Shown piece after piece: positions 32,991 through 45,908 of a DNA stretch of 64,000 nucleotides. Location: the NCBI GenBank assembly GCA_032622095.1, contig CP136067.1, positions 176,298,556-176,362,555 on the forward strand, written 5' to 3'. The translations under genes were made by a program, and so were the position numbers. The notes beneath the pieces are model-generated. The model was not told the origin of the DNA. It worked only from the letters and a program-made list of their open reading frames with translations, and ran no database searches. Position 1 is the first letter of the stretch. Every line of letters begins with the position of its first letter. The stretch comes from Siphonodentalium dalli. Its lineage: Eukaryota; Mollusca; Scaphopoda; Gadilida; Siphonodentaliidae.

Positions 32991-33463
32991 GTGAGAAACT
33001 GCGGGAAGACATTACATGGAACCGCACGGTCAACGAAGTTGGAGGAGAGGGAAAATCACATTGAATGCGATTTGTATAACGAGTTCATCAACAAAGATAT
33101 TAAGGACAGTCTGAGTAGGACCGGTGTCCTTTCCGTAGCTTCGGTTGGTCGACATGGTATAATGGTGGGGCAGATCAGGAAGGCACTGACGAGCGCGTAT
33201 ATTGATTTGTCTAGTGGTGATGAAAAAGTGTCCTACTCCAAAAGAGGTGACCGGAAGGACGACGTTACGACCCTTACACCCACGATGTTAAACGATGACG
33301 TTTTTGAAGAGAAGCCCGGTCGTGAGCTCCGGTTTTCCCTGGTTTTGAGTTTAAGACCAAAATCACACAACCCGAGAATTTCATCTCTAAAATGAAATTT
33401 CTGAACAAGTTGGGACTGACGGAGCGAGCTGTTTCGAACCGCTCTGCCAAACTCCATCTCTAA
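32991..33463 (+). CDS. unrecognised terminal coding exon (frame break near 33337)
   Basis: An open frame with protein-like composition, including ..HIECDLYNEFINKDIKDSL.. and ..MVGQIRKALTSAYIDLSSGD, closes at 33395. From 33326 a second frame opens (..GFEFKTKITQPENF.. to RAVSNRSAKLHL) and stops at 33463. Its register looks like the natural continuation after a 1-bp shift near 33337. A TTTCTTTTATAG acceptor ends at 32972, but all three frames hit a stop soon after it, so the start is unresolved. A short upstream frame MAYTAVTTSVSTPPGD (from about 32870) may belong to the same locus. I do not recognise the protein. Confidence 0.35.
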
Positions 33464-34461
33464 ATTGTCATTAATGATACCTGTCACAGTGACGTTGATA
33501 TATGTATACATATATAATTATGCAGTATAATTTGTTGTTTGTATATGTTATGGTTCTGAACATTTCATTTCTATTCATATGCACTTCTTTTTAAGCACTT
33601 TTAAAGAAAATATAAAAATGCGAAATTGGAGAAAATTCCCCCAGCATATTTCAAACCAACTTTGAGGCTTCTAGACTTCTGTCTACGAAAATCTCTTATA
33701 TGCTAAATGTTTCATAAGATAAGATGATGTGTTAAGAAAAATTCGCACACAAAAATGTAATGTGAATACCGGTAGGCCTACTTGAACCCTTTATTTTGAG
33801 TGCAAAATGCAATTCAATATTCGAAATTACTCATAACTAAAGAAATGAGGATGACTCTCCGGATTAGATTAGCCTTGTCGTGATACCCGTGTACTACTGT
33901 ACATATGATATTCAATTTGGTTTTTGGATTAAGCTTGTTTGTTTCATTGTTACACTCAATTTCTTCTAATGTTGCATGGCACAGGTCAGGAGATGGGCGG
34001 CTCAGCTGGTGTCAGTGTGGCTTCTATGAATGATGTTATTCTTTTCTTTGTTATTTATTAATTGTTTGAATAAAAGGACTGATCATTCAACTTAGTCACA
34101 TTTGTCCGTTATGGTTATATACCATGCAATAGGCATATTACCAATATAATACTGATACTCAATCTTTATAACCTTGAATGTGAATTCAATGCCATTGTTT
34201 TTTGTGACACATAAACTACCATATATCAATAAAAATAAATATAATTTCAAATATTCACTCACCTTGGATTGAATTTGAATTCAGTTCAGATGATATGATT
34301 CTTCGATAAAACAGAAGACAAAAAAAAGCCAAAAAAATTGCTTGGAAAATATTAGATATATTATGTTGGTAATTTGGATTAATATTCGTAAAAAGAACAC
34401 CTTTGAGCAAGATTGTTCTCAATGTCTATTGTGGATCACACTACCGGTGTTTCACATCACT
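33464..34461. other. no gene identified
   Basis: AT-rich stretch with candidate AATAAA/ATAAAAG words near 34070. Nothing else supportable. Confidence 0.35.
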
Positions 34462-34680
34462 TTAAAGGTACGGTTGGCCTTGGTGGTGGGTATCCTGTGA
34501 AAATATTTCCAACCGTCAAAAACCTCCACAAACAGAAAGAACATCAACATGTAGACAGACTTTGTCCGTATACAAATAAGAAATATCGCATAAACAGTAT
34601 GTTATTGTCATATGTTTAACCATTGTTATGTAAACAAAAGCTTAAAAAGTAACTTTTCTGGTGTTTGTTTATATTATGAT

Positions 34681-37600
34681 TAGAGATGGGCCGATACTGG
34701 TGTTATCGGTAACGCCGATACCGATAAATTACGTTTTGTTATCGGCAGATACCGATACCGATATATTATACAGACCTGTATATATCCCAATAATATGAAT
34801 ACAATTTAAGTAAACTGAAACATCCGTGTATACTGTGTAAGGATATATATCGGCGGATGTCGACATAGAAATCGGGGACGACACGTAGCCTACAAGTATA
34901 TATACATTGTGAACATGGTAAGTATACTGGACATTACTAGTAAGTGAATTCCCGACGGTAAGTATATACTTGGGGAACGATGGCATGACATCAGGATTGC
35001 CCACGGAAATAATTATGTTTAAAGTTTGGGCTGCACGCGGCATCAATGTCAGAATATTGTGCACGCATAAATTAAAAATCTTTCGAGTTAATGGCAGTCT
35101 TTATTGGCGATCAAAGAACTTCCGCGTACACATTGGAATCTGGACAAACATTTTGTCATATATACATTGAAAATAAATTCCAATTCAGTCGTCAGAAATA
35201 AATGCTACAAATAAAAACACGGAGTCTTGCGTGGCTAAATTGTCCGTGAATGATATCAATCAGTATTGAGTGAAAGCTCGCTTTGTTCTAAGCCGCCGGC
35301 ACGTAACGTTGTATACATCAAGTATTTTTCATGTCGCAAAGCTTGTGGCATCACAGAGGTGTTTAACTTTGTCTTTGTTCATTCTTGGCGCCCTGTGAAA
35401 TCGTACATTGGCATACTGCTGGTGTGTTCTTATTCAATGGAGGGGATTCAGGCGATCACGTATAGTCTATGTACGGTATGTGTAGGCCCCGTGGGGAATG
35501 AATACAATGTCCAGCTAATGCTATTAAAACTTCAGCCCTTTTTGTGTCTTCCATTTCCCGTAATAGACTAGTTTTAGGTCGCATATGGGACATGGCACAA
35601 ATTATTATGCGCATCAAAACGAATCACCGGGATAATTTACGAATTTGAATTTTAACCGAGGTCCAGCTGACCAGTAACGTTACCTGTTTTTATGAAGCCA
35701 AACACGTGTATTCGTAACGTCTCAAAGTACATCTATGAGAGTCATTTCTATGACGTCAATATGACGTTTTATTCGATATTCGGTGACATTTACTTCAACT
35801 ATCACCTACGTTTTACGTAAAGTTTGGCCCAATACCTTGCCGATTAATTGACAACAAATTCGTTCCCTTCGTTGAAAATCAAACAAACAAAGTTTCAAAA
35901 TGCCAAAAAATTCAAAAACGAGCAAAATTTGGGAGCATTTTTGTGTGAAAGAGGGAGAAGAAGCTAAAGCTATATGCAATATATGCAATGCTTCTGTTTC
36001 TCGTGGTGGCACCAATGCAAAGAATTTTACGAATACGAATCTTAAAAGCCATCTACATCATAATGATGGGCTGGTATTTCGTAAATTCGAGGAAGATCAA
36101 AAAGTGGCGGACAAATTGAAAGCCGATGAAAAATTTAAACGTGAAATAGAGCAGCAATCAACAAGTCAGGCAAAATTAATCCATAGGCAGCTCTCCATAA
36201 CTGAAATGGTAGATAAAGTAACAAAATGGAATGTAACTGACGCCCGCGTTGTGAGCCTCAACCAGAAAGTGGCAGAAATGATTGTCTTGGACATCCAGCC
36301 ATTTTCCATCGTGGAAGATGTGGGGTTTCAGCGTTTTTGTGAAGCCATGGAACCCCGATACCCATTGCCATCCCGTACCCACATCAGCAACACATTAGTT
36401 CCAAACATGTACGAGAAAGTAAAAGTAGGACTAATCGATTAACTGAAATCAATGGACACAATATCGTTCACAACAGACATTTGGTCGTCAAATGTCGGTT
36501 CCCATAGTCTGATGAGTCTGACTGGACACTGGATAAGATCCCATTTCCAGAGAAAAGCCTGTGTCCTTAACGCGTCGTCGTTTGTGGGGCGCCATACCGG
36601 AGAGGCGATCGCTGCTGAAATAAAACGGATGGTAAAACTTTGGGACATAGACAACGATCAGGTGGTTACCATTCTCAGAGACAACGCTGCAAACGCAGTA
36701 TACTTGGGACGGATTTGTCGGGCTTCAGTAGCTTGGGCTGTTTTACGCACACTATTCAATTGGCAATACATGACGGGGTCGACGCTCAACGTGCTGTGAA
36801 TGACATGCTCGCCATTTCTAGGAGCATCGCTACCCATTTTAACCATTCACCGTTGGCATGTAATCGTCTCAAAGAGATACAGAAGAAGCATAAAATAGTA
36901 CAACATTCCATACTGCAAGACGTCAAAACACGTTGGAATTCAACATTCTACATGGTAGAGCGAATGGTTGAACAAAAACCCGCATTGGTTGAATTCGCCA
37001 GCATATATGAGCTACCCGTTCTTACTGCCAACCAGTGGAATTTGGCCGAAATATTGGTTAAAACACTAAAGCGTTTTGAAGTATTAACGCGTAAAGCGTC
37101 TGGTGCCTCAGCGTCTCTTTCAGATGTCATTCCTAATGTAAAGTTGCTCGATTTGGCAATTTCAAAACACGGTGATGATGCAGGTATTCAAACCTTAACC
37201 AATGAAATGCTGATGTCACTTAGACGGCGGTTTAGTGAAATAGAACTGAATAAACTGTATGTTATTTCATCATTTTTGGATCCTCGATATAAATCTGTTT
37301 TTTATCGATCTGACAAAACCGAGGCGGTCGCTGTTAAATGGTTGGAAGAAGAGCACAACGACTATTTAAGAAAAAACAGTAGGCCAACAACTGGAAACAC
37401 GAGCGCAACAAGAGTAGAACCGGAAAGTAAGACTGAAACTTCGAGCGCACCATCTGCTGCAAAGAAATCGAAAACCGGAAAAGTCGAATTTGAAAATGAT
37501 TTATACGAGGAAATATTGGCCACAAAAGGCGTGACAGCGACAACATCCTCTCCAAATATAAGTGCCGAGATACAAACATACCTTGGGGAACCAGTTCAGC

Positions 37601-39272
37601 CACGGGACAGTGATCAGCTGCAGTGGTGGAAAACCAATAGCATTAGATTAGCGATGCTGTCCGTTATTGCTCGAAAGTACCTCGGCATTCCTCCATCCAG
37701 TGTTCCGAGTGAACGACTTTTTAGTGATGCAGGAAATGTGTGTGATAAGGCGTAGCCGGTTGAAGCCTGAGAAGGCCGAAATGATCTTGATGACAAGGAA
37801 CAACTTGCCACTCTTAAATTTCAAATACTAAATAGGCCTAACTGTAAATCATATACAGTAATATGTTTGGAGATCAAGCTCCTCTAATTTCCAGTTTCAA
37901 TTGTTTTCAAATTCAATTCTTCCAATGGAATGTTTATTGAAATGAATCCATGTTATTATTAATATTGAAATTAAAATATTATATTTCAGCAAGTTCTATT
38001 CCTCCATAGATAGTTTTTTGATACATATAATATTCAAGCCTGCAAATTATCGATAGATAAGGAGTCACGGGACGCTATGCTATATTGGAAACATGAATAT
38101 TAATTACCTTTCGCAGATCGGGGAATTCCCACCGATACGGAAATAAAATTTACCATGAGTGTCTAGGCAGGATATTTGTTCAATATATTATGTACACATT
38201 ATTATTAATCGAGGAATAAATATTGTTTATACTAAACTTGGTCGAGGTTTACTAAGACTGCACGGTCACGTGACGATTTTTCCCGACCCTGTGTACAGAG
38301 GGATTATTTTTTCATCATCTTATTCACATCCATTCAAATTCACTAAATGTCGGGACACCACATAAATTGGTTTCTATAGAGTATAGACAAAACACAATTA
38401 ATACCGGTTATTTCCGGGCTATATTTGTACATTCATGTACATCATTACGACAGAGTCTAAGACCGGATCAGCAGGGGTTACTGAGTACGACTCGGTACGT
38501 GATCAACTTGGCAGACCATCTCACACTTCGTGCGCGCGCAATTGAGCTCTTTTGGAAGCCAATGATCGGTGTACATGATCAAAGCACAATGCAGTCACCG
38601 GATGTGTGACTTCATGGCATGGACTGCACGTGTCTGTTTGATGTTGCCGCTAAACATTTGAGTGATGAACGCATGGAATTGACATGTTTGTGAACATGAT
38701 GACTCGATGAGCATTTGTACTTGAGTGTTGCATTATACGCAAAATATATGCGACGTGTGATGCTTGTAGGCCTAATTAGAAAGTTTTTACACACGGTCAT
38801 TGAAGTTGCTCAGCCTGAATTTCAAAGGCCGTTCATCCCGACACTATTCAACACATGTTTATTTGAGCTTTCACTCTGTCAATCAGGGTACCCTATTGCT
38901 CATAATGCTCACTGCTCAGTGCTAATAGATGTTTGCGATCCCGATTTGTTTTTGTGTCACTGACAGTACACTGTAGCCCATTGCAAGTATCCATAAAACG
39001 ATATACTATGTCTGCATTAATTACATGTAATTATGCTTAGGCCTACCACTGAGCGATTGTTATCCAAAATGATGTACTTTATACACAAAAATGACACCTT
39101 TAAGTTACTGTTACATCGTTTTGCCGTCATCCATACGAATTTGTAACGGTTCTGTAGTAATCTGTGCAACGTCTTCTATATCGGCAAGTTTGTGATATTT
39201 TGCCGATACCGATATGTTACCGATAACAAAGTTATCGGCCAGATACCGATACCGATTATCGGCCCACCTCTA
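34681..39272 (+). mobile_element. hAT DNA transposon, 4.6 kb
   Basis: Ends TAGAGATGGGCCGATA and TATCGGCCCACCTCTA are imperfect terminal inverted repeats of the well-known hAT 'AGAGGTGGGC' type. The 8-bp target duplication ATTATGAT is exact at 34673-34680 and 39273-39280. Subterminal regions are filled with repeated CCGATA/TATCGG words (34700-34760 and 39180-39265), probable transposase binding sites by analogy with other hATs. The element encodes one broken transposase (35900-37831). The rest (37832-39180) is non-coding. Confidence 0.9.
35900..37831 (+). pseudogene. hAT transposase (ZBED-like), broken
   Basis: Domains in order: BED zinc finger near residues 8-55 (IWEHFCV..C.IC...LKSHLHHN), then the RNase H-like core with FTTDIWSSN (first Asp) and RDNAANAV (second Asp). 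An insertion region with TRWNSTFYMVERM follows, then the hATC dimerisation domain near the end (QWWKTNSIRLAMLSVIARKY, PSSVPSERLFSDAGN). Breaks: a TAA at 36440-36442 in frame with the following block, a frameshift near 36700, and a 1-bp shift near 37740. After the last shift, RRSRLKPEKAEMILM continues to a stop at 37829-37831. Inactive as it stands. Confidence 0.85.
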
Positions 39273-39559
39273 ATTATGATGGTAAACATAAAGAGCGTTC
39301 TTTGTTGGTGAATTCCTGATATGGAACTAATAAAGAGCGTTTATGCCATTTGTGTGCGATTAGCCAGTAGCACTGTGCTGTCTTCTGTAACACAACCAGG
39401 CTCTTGCTTAGGTAAAAGATAGTATGTCTTTATGATAGCATGCTGTTTACGCGATGGTCATGGTATATGTGAACGAAACTTTATGCGTTTTAATGTTTTT
39501 CTGTTTACGGCGATTGGAACAAATATGAATATTTTCGACAACTAAGACCTCACGTGCCT

Positions 39560-40839
39560 TTAAAGTTTCGCCGATAGACAAACTTTACCATTACTGCGGC
39601 AAAGTTTCGTTTCGGAAACAGTAGTTATTCCGTGTTTTTTATTTGGCACGCGCAGACGACTTCTGGTTTAGCTGTGCACTGCTCTCAATAAACTTGACAC
39701 AAAAGCAATATTTTGGATGTTGGTCTATGGTATGTCGACTATATAGATAAAATAACTTGTAAACTATATAACTAACACGAACATTGTTCGTCATGTGTGC
39801 TCATTATGGTGTTATTCGTTGCGCCAGGTGACCGGGCGCAAAACCCCAGTACTTTATTATGACACTAGCATGAAGATAATGGGGTTGTTGTCGTTGTTTT
39901 CTACATAAATGCACACGTGTTCATACTTTTGTTTGTAAGTTCATTTTCTTCCTTTCATTGATCAAACAACCATGCAGTTCTTTCGGTCCCTGATTAATAC
40001 CGGTACTACGATCAATATCTGACCGATGATCAATTTGATCGCAGTTTCGTCATTGTTACAAAACAATGCCTTAAATTTTAAAGTTTATTATCAGAACTAC
40101 GGAAGAAAAATAGTCTGAATTGAAGCAGACGGCAATTATTCACGGCAACATTTCAATCTCGCGCCGACTGAGACTGGTGTGCATTTATGTATAAAACGTT
40201 ACAACGACCCCATTAGCTCCACCGAAAAATGAGGCGCTGCGTGATTCGTAAAACAAAAATGAAAAAAAAGTTGGAATTATCGACAGATTTCTCCTCTATA
40301 GAAATTGTTGAATGACGATGTGTTGATTTGTATGAGTAAATAAATTATTAGCCGACAAGAAATCACTGAGCTCCAGATGTTTAGTTGATCGTTTGACCGA
40401 CTTTTAATTATAGTAAGCTGTATGGGTGGTGATTTAGAGAAACATATCCGCCATTGCTACTGAGCCGGATCAAACTGGGAATTTACGCTCTGCGGAGACA
40501 ATATTTGGTGGTTTAAAATTTATCAAATGCTATGTATATGAATGGTTCTGATTGGAGTTTGTGGTATTGATTGAAAGATGAATTCTTCGCCGACACATCC
40601 GTGGATATATCGTTAGCATTACTGGTGTGAATGGCCTAAATTTGTCCAATTGCCGAGGGATGGTAAAAAGGTGAATTTCTACAGTTCCCTTGTCCTATTA
40701 TCCTACCATTAACGTGAAGCAGGCGCGTATATAGAAGCGGCGTGTATGGGCAGCGCAAAAGGGTACGTGGTGGACAACGGAGCGCGTTACAGGCCCCTGT
40801 GACGGAACCAAGAAGGAAACCGCACTACGTTCATGACTG
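39560..40839. other. no gene identified
   Basis: Non-coding stretch outside the MITE. Nothing recognised except short AT-rich words. Confidence 0.35.
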
Positions 40840-41250
40840 AACTATGAAAGAACTTGAAGCCACATGGCGGTTTGCGCTCCGAAATACACATATTATTCAC
40901 TTTTGAATTATACTCAGTGTAGAAATAGGTCGATAAATATCTGAACAACCTTTCTTCGAGCATTATGTATCCCAAAAAGACGCATAGAAGTCATGAAAAA
41001 TACAACTATGAATATGTCATTTGGATCCCAAACACAAAATAGCCATTTGAATAGAAAAGAGCGTTCCGTGGTAATCTATTCCTGATATGGTGGCAATAAA
41101 GAGCGTTAATCTTACTTCTGGCGAACAGTTGAAACTGGCTGTGACTTTGGGAAGTGTTTTTCAGAACATATCTCAATAGTTCGTTTATTTATCACCTATC
41201 GTATCCGTCGCTCCAAATTACGTGGAAAAAAAATTTCGACGTTCGAATAT
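40840..41250 (+). repeat. dispersed repeat with AAAGAGCGTT doublet (copy 2)
   Basis: Related to 57560-58030: shared AAGCCACATGGCGGTTTGC.., an AAAGAGCGTT pair at 41056 and 41098 (42 bp apart), ATTCCTGATATGG between them, and a CGTATCCGTCGCTCCAAATTA end. It is truncated on the left compared with the others. Confidence 0.6.
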
Positions 41251-41300
41251 ATGGAAGCGTATTGGTGCTACATAAAAATAAAAATTTGGGTCCCAGTATG

Positions 41301-41408
41301 TCCTAATTAGGAGATCGTAAGTCCATAGTAACTCCTAATTAGGAGATAGCGATGTCCTAATTACGAGATAGTAACTCCTAATTAGGAGATAGTAACTCCT
41401 AATGATTC
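41301..41408. repeat. short satellite of TCCTAATTAGGA palindromes
   Basis: Palindromes or near-palindromes start at 41301, 41333, 41355, 41376 and 41397. They are linked by GAGATAGTAAC-type spacers (21-32 bp period). Each core contains TAATTA, the homeodomain-type word. It lies between two repeat families that share the AAAGAGCGTT module. Confidence 0.65.
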
Positions 41409-41670
41409 GTTCCATGTCAGGAATTCACCAACAAAGAACGCTCTTTATGTGTACCATCATAATATAAACAAACACCAGAAAAGTAACTTGTTATGCTTTT
41501 GTTTACATAACAATGGTCAAATATATGACAATAACATACTGTTTATGCGATATTTCTTATTTGTATACGAACAAGTCTGTCTACATTTTGTTGTTCTTTC
41601 TGTTTGTGGCGGTTTTTGACAGGTGGAAATATTTTCACAGGAAACCCACCGCCAAGGCCAACCGTACGGG
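41405..41670 (-). mobile_element. TTAA MITE, truncated copy
   Basis: It contains the central and left parts of the MITE on the minus strand: GAATTCACCAACAAAGAACG at the start and CCGCCAAGGCCAACCGTA at the end. The terminal CCTTTAA is missing and the other half is absent, so it is a fragment. Confidence 0.65.
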
Positions 41671-42436
41671 GATATGGATCGCGAAAAAACTTGTTTTTTT
41701 TACCCCGAACTGTTAACTTAATCGAATCTACAGATAACTACTTGACGGGATGGGTAACAAATGACCAGGAGCTAGACCAATGTTTGGAGAATTTCAATAG
41801 GCATTTTCTGTCGTCGTTTGTGCACTGGTGAGTGATGGTTGAGTCAACGATATTGCGCTGGTAGATTGTGGGTGGTGGTCGTGTGGTTACATTACATTTT
41901 TGGTGCATAAAAACCAATTAAGATTAAGTAACAAGTCAGAAAATTAACAACAGTTTAACACATCAAGTTAAGCTGTAGTGTAGTCTGTACTAGTACTACG
42001 TGTGTGTGGTGGTGTCATCAAAACTGCCTACTGTTGTAATGTTTTATTATGTCTTTGCTGTTTATCACAGAACAAAAGTACATTAGTAAACATAATATAT
42101 ATTAATAACTTAATGAATTAGTTGGTTTTATATACATACATATTTACACGCTAAGTCCACCTATGGGTGAATAGACATGATATAAACAATGCATAATGTC
42201 ATGCTATGCTATTGATATATATGCCGTATACTCTGTCCAATGTCTTAAGTTGCGACGGGCAGAAAGCATTAAATGATTTCCATTTCCAATTTGGACTTAT
42301 AATATAATTTCGTTGATAATCTAATTATATTTCTCATCGTGTGTATTAGACGCACATATTAAATACCAAGTTAAAACTATGTAACTGTGCGCATACGGTG
42401 TAATACAATGTGTCGAATGTAATCTATGAATGCAAG
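41671..42436. other. no gene identified
   Basis: AT-rich non-coding stretch with several near-palindromic words; none reaches 20 bp. Confidence 0.35.
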
Positions 42437-42490
42437 CTTATCGATTCTGATATCAGCTTTCCGGGAAGAACTGATATCAGAAGCACATAA
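42437..42490. repeat. small hairpin CTGATATCAG arms
   Basis: CTTATCGATTCTGATATCAG pairs with CTGATATCAGAAGCACATAAG around CTTTCCGGGAAGAA. It lies just 3' (minus strand) of the LINE fragment 42531-42818. Confidence 0.5.
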
Positions 42491-42530
42491 GCTCATTCGG
42501 GATATATGTCTCCGATAGTTCACGACAGTC

Positions 42531-42818
42531 TCACGTGTCACACAGTGCCTGTTTAATAAATATACACACCCTCTTCATAATTTCTAGATTATCAATAGAC
42601 AGAAGACCAATAAAGTTATCAAGGTTGGGAAGCTCCCAATAATACGATGGTATGAATTTTTCTCTGATAACCTGGTTTTTTTTGCATACGATAATAAAAT
42701 GATATTCATCACCGAGACCCTCCCCACATGCGGAGCAGAGTCTTTGTTCTCGTGACACGGCTTTCCATCTACCACTCTCAATGGCCAAACGATGGTTTGT
42801 TGTTCTAATCTTTGTCAT
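42531..42818 (-). pseudogene. LINE C-terminal zinc-knuckle fragment
   Basis: It encodes MTKIRTTNHRLAIESGRWKA, RLCSACGEGLGDEYHFIIVC and a helical tail PNLDNFIGLLS..MKRVCIFI. The order NHRLAIE.GR - C-x2-C - DE-x-H-F - C is the LINE C-terminal knuckle domain, of the same type as the module at 14560-15084 but from a different element. The reading frame is open for 95 codons. RT sequence upstream (minus strand, beyond 42818) is too decayed to see. Confidence 0.65.
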
Positions 42819-43270
42819 GTATTATGCCAGATATGTAGGCAATATTAGCAAATAGCCACTCATTTTAAGGTCGGACTTTATTTCTTTGTAAAGGATACCC
42901 TTTGACGAAGAAAGAATATTTTGGCGCCATTCTAATTCAAATTGACTTGTCATGTCCATTTTAAATTGTCTGATGGTCTGATAGGCCTACTGGTGTGAAA
43001 TAATGGGGTCATTTCCCCCAACATATAATTAAATATATAATATGCTATAAGATAAACCAAGAAAACTAATAGTATAAATAATTTTACATCACATTGTCAT
43101 CTTGTTTTTAAAATAAATTAATATGAAATTGAAAAGCAGTCATGGAATTGTATGACTTGAAATATAATAAGAAGTAAGATCACCTGTATGTTAATTTGGA
43201 TCCCGAGAGTATGCTGGCACTGCCAGTCCCCATAGATTAGTGGTCATACTAGTTTACTACTAGTACTTTT

Positions 43271-43534
43271 TGTCTTGTAGTATCAGGCCAGGGGTCGATT
43301 TAATTTTGTTATTTTGTCTTGTAGTATCAGGCCAGGGGTCGACTTAATTTTGTTATTTTGTCTTGTAGTATCAGGCCAGGGGTCGATTTAATTTTGTTAT
43401 TTTGTCTTGTAGTATCAGGCCAGGGGTCGATTTAATTTTGTTATTTTGTCTTGTAGTATCAGGCCAGGGGTCGATTTAATTTTGGTTTTTTGTCTTGTAG
43501 TATCAGGCCAGGGGTCGATTTAATTTTGGTTTTA
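43271..43534. repeat. 44-bp tandem repeat, 6 copies
   Basis: Unit TGTCTTGTAGTATCAGGCCA followed by GGGGTCGATTTAATTTTG and a T/A-rich end; starts at 43271, 43315, 43359, 43403, 43447 and 43491. Copies differ at only a few positions (GATT/GACT; TTAT/GTTT). The near-identity implies recent expansion. Confidence 0.9.
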
Positions 43535-45267
43535 ATTTGTATAGCATATTGCCGCACTGGGTATATTTGGTATATAGCATTCTCAAATTCTCAGTTCAAT
43601 TCAATAAGTTTTATTTGATATTATCGAATAATAACATTATACATATTACATACAACAGAACCCCACAAACGCTGTGCTTATGAAGGCAGGACCCTTATTC
43701 TCTGCCAATACATTTTTTTTCATTGTAAATTGGTTAGCAGAAATTAGAAATTGCATTGCAAAATGAATTAAATTGTTTATTGGATAATGGCCAAACATTC
43801 AGTGTGATCCAAATATTAAAGAATCATTTAAGGTAATACAAATAACAATTCACATATAAATATTAAATAAATATTGCTGGAAGACAATGAAAATAGTCTA
43901 TGTCCCTCTTAGCTACCCTCTGTGGTGATGCCAGCTGGTTTGGGCAACAGCAATTTAATAGCCTGGTTTACTAACCCCTCACCCCTCATACAACATTTCC
44001 CTCAATATTATTTAAAACAAAAACAACAAAAAAACATTTATATACATTGTTTATGTTCAAGCTGATTAAAATATGAATGTGGCGAAGAAAATATTTGATG
44101 ACAGTCCCTTTTTTGCTTTCACCTTTTTTTCCATTATGTATACAGTTTTATGGGAAGAAATACCTTAACTTATTTTTATAGTTTGACTAAATACTTATCT
44201 TAATTCAAAAATCTTGTGAAATTCATGGACAATTCTGCTATTTGCCAATTGTTGTGGTAGTGATGCATGATTTAATTTTTAACTCCCCCTCCTGTAGCTA
44301 CTTTTTTTCAACCCAAATGTTCGTAAACCAGGCTATAATATTGGCGTGGCCTTACTATATAACATAACTTCAAGTTAGACGGTTTTTATATGGTGTTATC
44401 AATTTACTAAATATAAATTGATTTCACAACCGTGTGAGCTATTAGCCAAGGCTCTACAAGTGCCTTGTAGCCTGAGGGGGTCCAGCTGGGATTCTGTCAA
44501 TTTTGATTTTCACGTTGATTATGGTACCCGGGATTTTGAAGTGATTTGTCAAGGGAAACCTTCACAAGTCGCAGACTAGGCTTATTAAGTCTCATAATGC
44601 AATATCAAGTTTTTGTAAAATAAAAATACCAAGTTGAATCAATGTTTCATTCTCTTTTTTTTTAAATAAAAATGTTGGAAGAAAACACAACCATAGAAAA
44701 GATTTGAATTCACATGTAATAACAATATATATTTAAACAACTGCAAATGCCGACTTTGCCCAGCATGGCATTATGCACCACACTCAGTTTAGAGAGTGGA
44801 CAGTCTATCTATTTATCTACATTTGTATACTAAATGTAATAAAACTCAATTTTGTTTGTTTATCTGTTTGCCTGAGGCTAATTTCGAGAGCTGGTCATGG
44901 TCATTCAGAGCAATTTTACATTTATTTCAAAGAATGATCGACATATGTCCATTGTCCAGTTATACTTGTGCATGTCCATAATTGAATGGAGACAATTATT
45001 AAATTACCACCTCCTAAGGATCATACACAACAATTTTATTCATTGAATGGAAAAACATGAGATATGAGATATTAAAATCATGCAATCAGCTCAATCTAGG
45101 CTGTACTGAGGTATATACACATTCCATAACCTGAAGTGAAGTGTCCCATATTTCTGGAACCGGTTTCACCTGAAATAAAAAATACAACCCTTAGTAAAAG
45201 CGAATTTTGTTAAATAAATAGTAACATATATAGCATGTACATAGATAGAATGACACAACTGTGTGAA
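43535..45267. other. no gene identified
   Basis: Long AT-rich stretch, with the short frame 44796-44981 unsupported. No repeats longer than a few dozen bases were recognised. Confidence 0.35.
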
Positions 45268-45350
45268 CGGGTTAATGTTATTGCACTCGTTTGCTGTGAT
45301 GCCATGTAAAATAAGGCAGCATGACGAATGAGTGCAATAACGTAATTTAC
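45268..45350. repeat. small foldback
   Basis: TTAATGTTATTGCACTCGTT pairs with AATGAGTGCAATAACGTAA around a GCTGTGATGCC..GGCAGCATGAC middle. Confidence 0.5.
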
Positions 45351-45419
45351 TATCAGATATAAGTTTATGTCCATACAGGGCCTGATTTATCTTGATTCGC
45401 TCCAGAAGATGATGCCTAA

Positions 45420-45512
45420 GCAGAATGAGGTCCCCAGAGGGTGTATTTGGTTATGCTAGCCTACTGTGTAGGGTAGCAGAACTAAATTCAGCCTCTGGGG
45501 ACCTCATTCTGC
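45420..45512. repeat. foldback, GCAGAATGAGGTCCCCAGAGG arms
   Basis: Arms 45420-45440 and 45492-45512 are perfect reverse complements (21 bp). They are of the same family as the foldback near 10790-10885. Confidence 0.75.
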
Positions 45513-45908
45513 AAATGTCACACACTAAATTCAGGCATGGCAACAGCATTTGGTTTCGATTTGAATTTAACAAATTTAATGACACGCACACACACCCCAC
45601 ATCAGTGCAATGCAATTGTTTACACCTGTCTGTCAGATACCATCTAACATAATGACATTTGTACTATTAACTCTCTCTGTCTGGAGCTAATACTATTGAC
45701 TGAATGTTCTTGTGGGAGAGGTGGCAGGGTGGTTTCACATTTGACCCAGTGAACTCAATTGAACAAATATGAACACCCGTCACACAAGGACCCACATTGT
45801 AAGCAAGTGCATTCTCTTATATATACAAGGCCCCCTATGGGAGACTCGCATATATAAGAGAATTTAGTGGCACAGGATATTTAATGTTGCACCAGCATAG
45901 TTCCGGTC

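Larger units (their letters stand above)
34466..39559 (+). mobile_element. TTAA-flanked MITE split by a hAT element
   Basis: The MITE begins AGGTACGGTTGGCC (34466) after TTAA 34462-34465 and ends CACGTGCCT (39559) before TTAA 39560-39563. Removing the hAT insertion and one target copy leaves about 494 bp, the length of the intact relatives at 48779-49269, 53869-54364 and 58385-58877. The hAT entered at ATTATGAT inside the MITE. Confidence 0.75.

Noticed and set aside
36176-37811. Minus-strand frames overlapping the hAT transposase
   Set aside because: All overlap recognisable transposase domains on the plus strand; shadows.
43271-43534. CRISPR-like array (44-bp repeats)
   Set aside because: Units are directly abutting with no variable spacers, and the genome is eukaryotic. 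Simple satellite.
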